DNA of 6,021 nucleotides, taken from Bacteroidota bacterium. GTDB lineage: Bacteria > Bacteroidota > Rhodothermia > Rhodothermales > UBA10348. Position numbers and translations under genes: made by a program. Shown here one piece after another: positions 1-6,021 of this stretch (positions within the stretch are counted from its first letter, which is position 1; each line of letters begins with the position of its first letter). Below the pieces are notes generated by a model, which worked only from the letters and a program-made list of their open reading frames with translations, was not told the DNA's origin and ran no database searches. Location: the NCBI GenBank assembly GCA_022571135.1, contig JACZYK010000176.1, positions 1-6,021 of the forward strand, in the 5' to 3' direction.

Positions 1-222
1 GGTCAACGAGTGGAGGAAGCACTGTCTACGGTGATGACGGTGATCGATGCGGCAGTTGTGGCCAACCTGAACCGCCTTGAAATCATACACGGCAAGGGCA
101 CCGGAGCTTTGAGAGCCGCTATCCGGGAGTACGTGGAAAAAAGACCGGATGTGGCCCGAAGCGAAGAGGCGCCCTGGAACGAAGGTGGGTCCGGCGTAAC
201 GATCGTCTGGCTGAATGGTTGA
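1..222 (+). CDS. mutS2: MutS2, C-terminal Smr domain (5' end outside window)
   Basis: Only the last 73 codons are present, open from base 1 in frame 1 and ending with TGA at 220-222. The translation is a canonical Smr domain: a GxRVEEAL helix at the start, the HGKGTG motif (codons at 88-105) followed by LRAAIREYV, and a GGSGVTIVWL ending typical of MutS2 C-termini. MutS2 is a MutS-like ATPase without a mismatch-recognition domain. It is linked to suppression of homologous recombination and, in some bacteria, to splitting collided ribosomes. The Smr domain is its nuclease or nucleic-acid-binding part. A stand-alone Smr protein is possible because the ATPase part is not visible, but the spacing of the motifs and the C-terminal position match MutS2 better. 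Nothing appears truncated at the 3' end. Confidence 0.88.
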   Translation, partial: GQRVEEALSTVMTVIDAAVVANLNRLEIIHGKGTGALRAAIREYVEKRPDVARSEEAPWNEGGSGVTIVWLNG

Positions 223-339
223 CAAGTGCTCACCTGACGGTTTTCGAGACAGTTCGTCCGGGATATCATACATTTCAGCAAGTTGCGGTGTCAACCCTCG
301 GCTTCGTAGGCGGGGATATGAGTATGCCGTATGGTGATT

Positions 340-370
340 GCTCCCTCGAGTAGTCACTGGAGCGTTTTTT
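340..370 (+). terminator. candidate intrinsic terminator after mutS2
   Basis: GCTCC (340-344) pairs perfectly with GGAGC (359-363). A second short stem, AGT (349-351) with ACT (356-358), stacks inside it after a 4-base bulge, closing a 4-base loop. A run of six T follows one base later (365-370). It lies about 120 bp after the mutS2 stop, with no gene between. The bulge and the 5-bp outer stem make it only moderately strong. Confidence 0.5.
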
Positions 371-561
371 GCTTGACTGTCGGACCGTCTCCCGAATCAG
401 ATAGTAGTGCCGGCCGATCGATGCGGCGTTCAGCCGCGAGAGACCATCAACTATGACCTCATGCCCGATTTATCTATTCTTTTCGCAGGTTTCAGCGGTC
501 GGATTCCACGCCGTTTTCGCCCGAAAAAGTATTCCGGTTGTAGACGTGATCAAATCGGCAT

Positions 562-604
562 TCTCCCGGGGAAACACGTGCCGAATGTTGGCTGCTGCGG
601 GAGA
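562..604 (+). repeat. inverted repeat in kinase leader
   Basis: TCTCCCG (562-568) is perfectly complementary to CGGGAGA (598-604), with a 29-nt loop that contains a further 4-bp pairing, AACA (573-576) with TGTT (586-589), and a CACGTG palindrome. It ends 38 bp upstream of the kinase start and could be a leader RNA structure or an operator. A 7-bp match with a loop this long may also arise by chance. Confidence 0.3.
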
Positions 605-642
605 TTCAGATCGCAAGGTATTGCACGTAGTATAAGCGGCAT

Positions 643-3600
643 ATGGGAGAGACTAGAAAACGGCGATTCGAGCACTTGATCGGTGGGAGGAGACGACAAA
701 CGCTTGTTTCCGTTCTGTTTGGACTCGGACTCGTAGCACTTGCGACCTGGGCCATAGGACGATGGGACGCAGGGCGCCTCGCGGCATCTGCCAGGGACGA
801 ACAGGTACTCGTGGTTCGTAATGCGCTGGATTCGATCGATGAAGATTTTCGATCGCTCCAGGAGGCCATGCTTCAGGAAGCCCGGGACCTCGCCAACGAC
901 CCCGGGATCGTACTGAATTTGCGCAGGGTTCGTGCAGGAGACCGGTCAGGGGAAGAGGGTGTTGTCAGAGCAATGGCAGCGTATACCCTTCCTGATCACG
1001 GGTCTGTCGAAGTCTACGATCAGCAACCGAGACTGGTCGGCTGGTCAGGGTTGAGCATGCCGCTCGACGCGAGCCCCAGCGAGCCTGGATTTCTGGAGCT
1101 GTCACAGACCTCTCTCGCGTTTGATGGAGACCGACATGCCGCGCTCGTCGTCTGGTGGCCCGTTCGTGACGGGACCGACATCATCGGCGCCGTCCGAGTC
1201 CTTCGGATGATCGTCAAGCACGTGCCGGTCCGAAACGAATTCCTCAAAGACTACGCGCTCGATGGGGAGTGGTCGAGAATGACCGGATTATCGGTCCATG
1301 TGGATCTGGCGCCAGGCGACGTCCGAGCCGTGGATGATCCGGAGTACTCACGCCTGTTGCTGGCCCTGGACGGCGACGTGCTCGTCCATGTCGCGGTGAC
1401 TCCTCCCACCGTCGATCAGTTGGCGGGTTCGCTTCGTAAGCGTTATACCGACGTCGTCTACTTCTGGCTCGTCATCGCAATGGCCGTAATGCTGATGGCC
1501 CTTGGCCGATGGAGCGTAGGCGAGAGACCGGACGAGACGGAAGCCCGGAGACCGCTGTACCGGTTCGGAGTTTTCGCCTCCTGTCTCGTCGCCGCAAGAT
1601 ATTTCCTGCTGGCGATCGAAGTGCCCTCTCGCTGGCAGCTTGGAAAGGCACCGCTTTCACCGCTTTTCGATCCACAGCATCTGGCATCTGACTTTGGACT
1701 CGGACTGATGCGGACGAGTGGAGACCTACTGTTGACATCGATTCTGGCGGTCATTATGTCGCTCGTATTCGTGCGAGCGACAGAACCCGTTCGACTCAGA
1801 GCAAAGGACAGAAAGAGAGGAGGGCCCGCAGGATCCGACTTTCGGTCTTCACGAGAGGAGTTTCGGATAGCGGCGGTTTTCGGTCTTCATACAGTCATCG
1901 TGATCGCCATAGCCGGTTTCCTGTCGAAGATCGTACAAAACGTCGTTTTGGACAGCACGCTGGATTATTTCGAGCGGTCGGGGCTCATGCCGGAAAGCCT
2001 GGTTCTGGTAGTCTTTGCCGCCCTGCTGCTTCTCACCTTTGCTTTCGTCTTGATCGGCTCGCGCTCGCTGTGGGTCTGTATGGAAATTGTCGGAATTAGT
2101 ATGACCTCTCCCCGGAGCGTGCTTTTCCGTACAGCGTCCGCACTGTCCGGCGTGATCCTGGTGCTCGTGGTTGCCTACGCGAGTACAAACCTGACGACTA
2201 CGTTAACCCTGGGCGTTACGGTGGCGTTTCTGGTCTCGGTATATATTCTCGCACTCTTCAGCCCGCTGAAATCTGACCGGGTTGAGGAGTGGCTCCATCT
2301 GCGTTCGGTTATTCCATCGGTCGTTCTCATTTCCCTGCTTCTTTTTCCGATACTCGAGAGCGGCGTTGAGACCGAGAGGCGGCTGCGCCTGCAGAGCGCT
2401 GCGGCTTCGTTCGACGAGGAGATGGATACGCGCGTCCTCTTCGCGATGGGTCAGATACTGGATCGTTCGGATGAGATCGATGTCGGATATCCGGATGATA
2501 TGGATGAGGTGATGCAGGCTTCCCGATTCGATTCTCTTGCCAGGGAACTTACGCATGGAGAACTGATCGCCTCGCTGGGAACGCACGATCTTTCCGTTTC
2601 GATTATGAGCCTCGATGGTGAGCCACTGGGACGATACTTCGAGGTCCGCAGGAGACGGAGTCGGGCACTCATGGATGAAGTTGACCGAGACCGTTTCAGT
2701 CTGATCCGCGCCATGTACCGCGAACAGGGCGATACAGGTGTTCTGATAGAGAAGATGACCGGGATCCGCGAACGAGAACGCTTTGTTTACGAGGGCTTCT
2801 CGCCGATCGTCTCCGGCGGGGCCATTGTTGGCTGGTTGATGATTCGGGCTGATCCGCAGGAGTACGCCCGTGAAGGGAGCACCCCATTTCCGCGTGTTCT
2901 TGTTCCGGAGGGCTATTATAGAGACAGCTTTTCTAATCTGTCTCTCTCCGAGTTTCAAAATGGCGTAATGATCAGAAGTTTCGGACGGAGCTTTGGCCGT
3001 TATTCCCTGGATCCGTCCGTTGCGGAGGCATTGAAGACAGAGTCACCGATCTGGCGTGTAGAGACCGTTCGAGAAAAAGATTATCTCACTCTGTACCAGA
3101 ATTCGCCTGCGCAGGCATCCTCTGCTGATTTCCAGGATCCCGTGACCGGAATCCGATCCTCGATAATCGCGGTCAGAATTCCTGAGACGAATTTCTTGGA
3201 TCACCTGTACAATCTCCTCCGCATTACGATTGCCGGGTTGATACTCGGTTTACCGGTGTACGTCGCCGGAATCTGGTGGCGCAGAAAAGAGGGACTTCTG
3301 CCCGCCAAGCAGGTCCAATTCCGGGACAAAGTCCTCAATGCGTTCTTTGTGGTAGGAACAATTACTGCGGCCGCGATGGGCTGGGTCGGGCTTCAAGTGG
3401 TTACGGGGGAAAATGAGAACGCCATCGAGAGCTGGTTGCGGCAGCACCTGGAGCGCGTAGAGGATGCACTCAGTATCGATGCCGGAAGCGAAGAACTTCC
3501 GTACAGAGTTCTCGAACGATCCGATCTGGATTCTTTATCTGTGCGCGTCGGACTCAACCTCAATATCTATCGGGCGACCGATTTGGAATGGTCGTCCAGA

Positions 3601-4794
3601 CCACAGTTGGTCCGTGAACGGCTCATCGATTCCCGCCTTCCGATTCGGGCCTACGAAGCACTCTACTTTGACGGCTTTCGGTTCATCAGCGTGGACCAGA
3701 AAATCGGTTCTTTCTCCTATACAGCCGGCTATCGAGCTTTGACGGACGAACGCGGTATTCCCAGATACGTTATCTCGCTTCCGACACTTCCTGAACAGGA
3801 ACGCATCGAAGAAGAGCGTGCGCGAACGGTCGCCTATCTCTTCGGTGCACTACTCCTGCTCGTTCTCGTCGTGATGGTGACGGCAGCTCTGCTGGCAAAT
3901 GCACTCTCAATGCCGATCGCAAGACTCCGGGCCGGATTGCAGGCAGTCGCTGAGGGACGATTCGAGACGATCGGTCCAGTTCGATCAAGGGATGAAATCG
4001 GCGAACTCGTGGATACATTCAACACCATGCAGGAACAGTTGGTCGAAAGCCGGGCGATGCTGGCTCAACATGAGAGACAGCTTGCGTGGCGAGAAATGGC
4101 GCGTCAGGTCGCCCACGAGATCAAGAATCCTCTGACGCCGATGAAGCTTTCTATCCAACATCTCAGGACGGCCTTCAGTCGAAACAAGCCACAGACGATC
4201 GACGTGCCGGAATCGGAAAAGGAGGCATTTGCTACCAAGTTCGATCGCACGACCAACACGCTCATCGAGCAGATTGACGCTCTAGCCCGGATCGCCGACG
4301 AGTTCTCGAGTTTCGGAAGGATGCCCCCGCATATAAGAGAACCCCTGGACCTTAACAGCGTAGTCGAAGACGCTGTGAGTCTGATGCAGAACGAGACGCG
4401 CGTACGCATCACGGCCGATCTTGCAGACGGCCCGATACAGGTGAACGGAGACAAACAGGCTCTCCGACGCCTGTTGATCAATCTGATCAAGAATGCCATT
4501 CAGGCCATACCGGCGGAACGGGACGGACTTATCCGAATCACGACGAAGCGGATAGACGAGGCAACAGGCGCTCCCCGGGTACTGGTTGAGGTTTCGGATA
4601 ACGGCTGTGGGATTCCGGAAGAGATCTGGGAGAAGATATTCGTGCCCAGCTTTTCGACGAAGACCAGTGGTACAGGCCTCGGGCTGGCACTCGCTCAGAA
4701 GACTGTCGAGGATATGGACGGCGAAATCGGATTTGAAACGAAGGACGGAGTGGGGACTACCTTCTACGTCAGACTCCCACTTACGGCTGATTGA
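643..4794 (+). CDS. giant multi-pass NtrY-like sensor histidine kinase
   Basis: A 1383-residue membrane kinase that should sense signals outside the inner membrane and phosphorylate an unidentified response regulator. Hydrophobic stretches give about 12 membrane segments, near residues 19-40, 270-287, 309-327, 361-377, 409-429, 452-474, 498-514, 520-540, 554-571, 860-879, 898-920 and 1063-1086. With a basic N-terminus inside, this places regions 41-269, 572-859 and 921-1062 outside as three large sensor regions, probably Cache/PAS-like (inference). HAMP follows at about 1086-1137, then a short helix and HisKA with phospho-acceptor His1158 in HEIKNP. Glu1159 and Asn1162 fit the ExxN phosphatase motif. 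HATPase_c is complete: N box Asn1280/Asn1284, G1 box Asp1319-Gly1323, F box Phe1333/Phe1337, G2 box from Gly1343. The core resembles NtrY; family NtrY proteins are roughly half this length. ATG 643 is the first start after an in-frame TAG at 628 and has no clear Shine-Dalgarno. No receiver domain or adjacent regulator is seen. Confidence 0.93.
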   Translation: MGETRKRRFEHLIGGRRRQTLVSVLFGLGLVALATWAIGRWDAGRLAASARDEQVLVVRNALDSIDEDFRSLQEAMLQEARDLANDPGIVLNLRRVRAGDRSGEEGVVRAMAAYTLPDHGSVEVYDQQPRLVGWSGLSMPLDASPSEPGFLELSQTSLAFDGDRHAALVVWWPVRDGTDIIGAVRVLRMIVKHVPVRNEFLKDYALDGEWSRMTGLSVHVDLAPGDVRAVDDPEYSRLLLALDGDVLVHVAVTPPTVDQLAGSLRKRYTDVVYFWLVIAMAVMLMALGRWSVGERPDETEARRPLYRFGVFASCLVAARYFLLAIEVPSRWQLGKAPLSPLFDPQHLASDFGLGLMRTSGDLLLTSILAVIMSLVFVRATEPVRLRAKDRKRGGPAGSDFRSSREEFRIAAVFGLHTVIVIAIAGFLSKIVQNVVLDSTLDYFERSGLMPESLVLVVFAALLLLTFAFVLIGSRSLWVCMEIVGISMTSPRSVLFRTASALSGVILVLVVAYASTNLTTTLTLGVTVAFLVSVYILALFSPLKSDRVEEWLHLRSVIPSVVLISLLLFPILESGVETERRLRLQSAAASFDEEMDTRVLFAMGQILDRSDEIDVGYPDDMDEVMQASRFDSLARELTHGELIASLGTHDLSVSIMSLDGEPLGRYFEVRRRRSRALMDEVDRDRFSLIRAMYREQGDTGVLIEKMTGIRERERFVYEGFSPIVSGGAIVGWLMIRADPQEYAREGSTPFPRVLVPEGYYRDSFSNLSLSEFQNGVMIRSFGRSFGRYSLDPSVAEALKTESPIWRVETVREKDYLTLYQNSPAQASSADFQDPVTGIRSSIIAVRIPETNFLDHLYNLLRITIAGLILGLPVYVAGIWWRRKEGLLPAKQVQFRDKVLNAFFVVGTITAAAMGWVGLQVVTGENENAIESWLRQHLERVEDALSIDAGSEELPYRVLERSDLDSLSVRVGLNLNIYRATDLEWSSRPQLVRERLIDSRLPIRAYEALYFDGFRFISVDQKIGSFSYTAGYRALTDERGIPRYVISLPTLPEQERIEEERARTVAYLFGALLLLVLVVMVTAALLANALSMPIARLRAGLQAVAEGRFETIGPVRSRDEIGELVDTFNTMQEQLVESRAMLAQHERQLAWREMARQVAHEIKNPLTPMKLSIQHLRTAFSRNKPQTIDVPESEKEAFATKFDRTTNTLIEQIDALARIADEFSSFGRMPPHIREPLDLNSVVEDAVSLMQNETRVRITADLADGPIQVNGDKQALRRLLINLIKNAIQAIPAERDGLIRITTKRIDEATGAPRVLVEVSDNGCGIPEEIWEKIFVPSFSTKTSGTGLGLALAQKTVEDMDGEIGFETKDGVGTTFYVRLPLTAD

Positions 4795-4842
4795 ATCCGG
4801 AATCTTACGGGGGTATCTTCGTGCCCACAAATACTCCTATCC

Positions 4843-5012
4843 AGGGCCTGATAACGTTACCTGAAAGCGCCCGGTAGCTGCCTGAAAACGGTCGAATCAA
4901 GGCGTGAGGAGAGACTTTTGGTGAAATCAAATGAACGACGAACAACACAGAGTGGCCCGTTTACAGGCGCTACCCACCGGCAGGACGGTGTCGAGTAACG
5001 TTACCAGGCCCT
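4843..5012. repeat. 170-bp imperfect inverted repeat (MITE-like or structured RNA)
   Basis: The outer arms AGGGCCTGATAACGTTAC (4843-4860) and GTAACGTTACCAGGCCCT (4995-5012) are complementary at 17 of 18 positions; the only mismatch is A4851 with C5004. After an internal loop the pairing resumes: CCGG 4871-4874 with CCGG 4977-4980, then 4875-4891 with 4957-4972, with one bulge at T4879 and one A-A mismatch. The central loop is 4892-4956. The element fills most of the 268-bp gap, starting 48 bp after the kinase stop and ending 50 bp before tenA. It could be a small non-autonomous mobile element with terminal inverted repeats, or an RNA hairpin formed in a kinase-tenA transcript. No clear target-site duplication and no transposase are visible, and no T-run follows, so it is not an ordinary terminator. 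The remainder of this gap holds nothing I recognise apart from the tenA ribosome binding site. Confidence 0.75.
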
Positions 5013-5049
5013 AGCCAGAACAAACAGGGTGAGACGACCCGGCAAGTCC

Positions 5050-5053
5050 GGAG
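5050..5053 (+). promoter_or_regulatory. ribosome binding site of tenA
   Basis: GGAG lies 9 bases before ATG 5063 and supports that start over the internal ATG at 5102, which has only GGGA at 4 bases or AGG at 11 bases. Its first two bases can pair with CCGG at 5039-5042 in a 4-bp hairpin (see findings). Confidence 0.6.
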
Positions 5054-5062
5054 CAACGTGGT

Positions 5063-5836
5063 ATGTCAGTATCCAGCGAATCCTCTCAGGACCGGGAATC
5101 AATGGCTGTTTTTTCGATCCCTCCGTTCGCGGAGCGGTGTCGAGAAGCGGCGAATGAGGCTTGGCAGGCATCTTTTGAGCACCCGTTCGTGGTGGCGCTC
5201 ATGGATGGCTCGCTCGACGCCGAAAGATTTCGGTTTTACCAGATGCAGGACGCCCGATATTTGGAAGCCTATGCCGATACCTGCTCCCTTATATCCGTCC
5301 GATATGATAATCCCGAGGCTAAAATGTGGTTCATCGAGGGCGCCAGACTTGCCATCGTAGTGGAACGCCAACTCCATCAGGAGTATGGTCGCCAACTCGG
5401 CTATGGCCCGGTAGATATCGCTTCGTTATCCCTCTCGCCAAATAACCGGGCTTACCAGAACCATCTCATTGCATCCGTGCAGACGGCAAGTCTACTCGAA
5501 GCTGTATCTGCTTTGGCCCCGTGTCCGTGGCTCTACGCGGACATCGGTCGGTATATGGAAGCGAAACTGGGATTCGTTCCCGACGAACATCCGTACGCCG
5601 ACTGGTTGAAGACCTATGCTGATCCGGCATTCGTAACGTATACTAACGAACTGCTTGTGCACCTCCAGAAATTGGCCGACAGCCATGATACGCCGGAACT
5701 CCACGATCGCGCCGTCGAAGCGTTCGTGATCAGTGCTCGATATGAGTTCATGTTCTGGGAGCAGGCATGGCAGATGCAGGATTGGCCTCAAAAGGCGGTT
5801 TCCGATCCCGCGACAGACAATGAGGGCACGGGATGA
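5063..5836 (+). CDS. tenA: TenA, aminopyrimidine aminohydrolase / thiaminase II
   Basis: A 257-residue cytoplasmic protein of the TenA/THI-4 family (haem-oxygenase-like helical fold). It is expected to hydrolyse aminopyrimidine breakdown products of thiamin to HMP for salvage, and to have thiaminase II activity. Aligned by eye with Bacillus subtilis TenA, every active-site residue is present: Asp63 (Asp44), Tyr66 (Tyr47), Tyr131 (Tyr112), catalytic Cys154 in APCPWLY (Cys135), Tyr158 (Tyr139), Tyr185 (Tyr163) and Glu228 in FVISARYEF (Glu205). The cysteine places it in the TenA-C rather than the TenA-E class. The protein is slightly longer than usual at both ends. ATG 5063 has the better ribosome site, but ATG 5102 (Met14) would give an N-terminus closer to the family norm. 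No TPP riboswitch consensus is seen upstream, and no other thiamin gene is in the window. The 3' end overlaps trkA by four bases. The old label 'transcriptional activator TenA' is misleading. Confidence 0.93.
   Translation: MSVSSESSQDRESMAVFSIPPFAERCREAANEAWQASFEHPFVVALMDGSLDAERFRFYQMQDARYLEAYADTCSLISVRYDNPEAKMWFIEGARLAIVVERQLHQEYGRQLGYGPVDIASLSLSPNNRAYQNHLIASVQTASLLEAVSALAPCPWLYADIGRYMEAKLGFVPDEHPYADWLKTYADPAFVTYTNELLVHLQKLADSHDTPELHDRAVEAFVISARYEFMFWEQAWQMQDWPQKAVSDPATDNEGTG
5822..5826 (+). promoter_or_regulatory. ribosome binding site of trkA inside tenA
   Basis: GAGGG sits 6 bases before ATG 5833, within the last codons of tenA. Together with the ATGA overlap it supports this start and translational coupling. 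Confidence 0.6.
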
Positions 5837-6021
5837 AAGCGATTGTAGTCGGAGCCGGTGAAGTCGGATTCGATGTTGCAAAGCTGCTCGCCCTGGCGCA
5901 ACATGACGTGATCGTGATCGATATAGATCAGGATGCGCTGGACAACGTGGCTGAGAAGTTGGACGTCATGACGCTGCACGGAAACGGAACTTCGTCCGTA
6001 CTTCTAGAGCAGGCAGGTATC
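5833..6021 (+). CDS. trkA: TrkA, K+ uptake regulatory subunit (3' end outside window)
   Basis: The first 63 codons are present and remain open to the window end. The sequence begins MKAIVVGAGEVGFDVAKLL, a Rossmann beta-alpha unit with the GxGxxG nucleotide-binding motif at Gly7, Gly9 and Gly12. VIVIDID follows, with Asp30 at the end of the second strand, as in NAD-binding RCK (TrkA-N) domains, and then LHGNGTS (48-54). TrkA is the peripheral cytoplasmic subunit that gates the TrkH/TrkG potassium transporter in response to nucleotides. The start is fixed by the overlap with the tenA stop (ATGA) and by GAGGG six bases upstream, so both genes should be read from one mRNA. The full protein is normally about 450 residues with two RCK-N/RCK-C pairs. 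Another RCK-domain protein cannot be excluded from 63 residues, but this N-terminus is very typical of TrkA. A trkH gene would be expected downstream. Confidence 0.88.
   Translation, partial: MKAIVVGAGEVGFDVAKLLALAQHDVIVIDIDQDALDNVAEKLDVMTLHGNGTSSVLLEQAGI

Larger units (their letters stand above)
223..642. other. 420-bp gap between mutS2 and the kinase gene
   Basis: No convincing gene is visible. From left to right the gap holds a terminator-like hairpin (340-370), a small GCGGC/GCCGC hairpin (423-427 with 433-437, loop of 5), a weak TTTTC/GAAAA hairpin (514-518 with 523-527) and a 7-bp long-loop hairpin (562-604). A TTGACT hexamer at 373-378 could be a -35 box. The best -10 match downstream is GATAGT at 400-405, but its 21-bp spacing is too long for a standard promoter, so I do not call one. 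A 60-codon ORF at 453-635 ends 7 bp before the kinase start; I do not accept it as a gene but report it as a finding. The gap length suggests that the kinase is transcribed separately from mutS2. Confidence 0.5.

Noticed and set aside
373..405. A sigma-70 type promoter with TTGACT and GATAGT
   Set aside because: The 21-bp spacing is too long, and no alternative -10 at 16-18 bp matches better than three of six bases.
718..1706. A 14-base direct repeat, TTTGGACTCGGACT, at 718-731 and 1693-1706
   Set aside because: Both copies encode FGLGL in the same reading frame of the kinase; chance reuse of the same codons is sufficient.
2203..2958. A 251-codon open frame on the - strand inside the kinase gene
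   Set aside because: It lies wholly within an intact, domain-supported gene on the + strand, shows no recognisable motif, and is a typical shadow frame in GC-rich coding DNA.
4282..4830. A 182-codon open frame on the - strand over the kinase ATPase domain
   Set aside because: It is antisense to the N, G1 and G2 boxes of the kinase, and no known protein motif is seen in its translation.
4843..5012. Integron attC site
   Set aside because: The ends do not match the RYYYAAC and GTTRRRY core sites, and there is no integrase or cassette arrangement.
4843..5012. Simple intrinsic terminator of the kinase gene
   Set aside because: The loop is very long and no T-run follows either arm in either direction.
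5021..5062. TPP riboswitch upstream of tenA
   Set aside because: GGGTGAGA...ACCC vaguely recalls part of the consensus, but the conserved 3' half with CTGATCTGG and the AGGGA end is absent, and the space before the start is too short.

Overview
The window carries four protein genes, all on the + strand: the 3' end of mutS2, a very large membrane sensor histidine kinase, tenA (thiamin pyrimidine salvage) and the 5' end of trkA (K+ uptake regulator). No rRNA, tRNA, CRISPR, transposase or phage gene is visible. Base composition is moderately GC-rich. The kinase core (motif HEIKNPLTPMKL, NtrY-like) and its third sensor region read like the large NtrY-like kinases of Bacteroidota and Rhodothermota. 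A Rhodothermota/Bacteroidota-type bacterium is therefore my best guess; this is inference, as no marker gene is present.

Layout: 1-222 is the C-terminal Smr nuclease domain of MutS2. 223-642 is a 420-bp gap with a terminator-like hairpin at 340-370, a leader hairpin at 562-604 and a doubtful 60-codon ORF ending 7 bp before the kinase. 643-4794 encodes a 1383-residue kinase with about 12 predicted membrane segments, three large predicted extracytoplasmic regions, HAMP, HisKA and HATPase_c. 4795-5062 is a 268-bp gap, most of which is one long imperfect inverted repeat (4843-5012). 5063-5836 is tenA with the full TenA-C catalytic residue set. trkA starts inside the tenA stop codon (ATGA, 5833-5836) and runs off the end.

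How they may work together: tenA and trkA are almost certainly translationally coupled, although a link between thiamin salvage and potassium uptake is not an obvious one. The kinase has no response-regulator gene beside it in the window, so its partner must lie elsewhere. The two observations most worth following are the kinase architecture and the 170-bp fold-back element between the kinase gene and tenA. I found no clear evidence of an entirely new multi-gene system.
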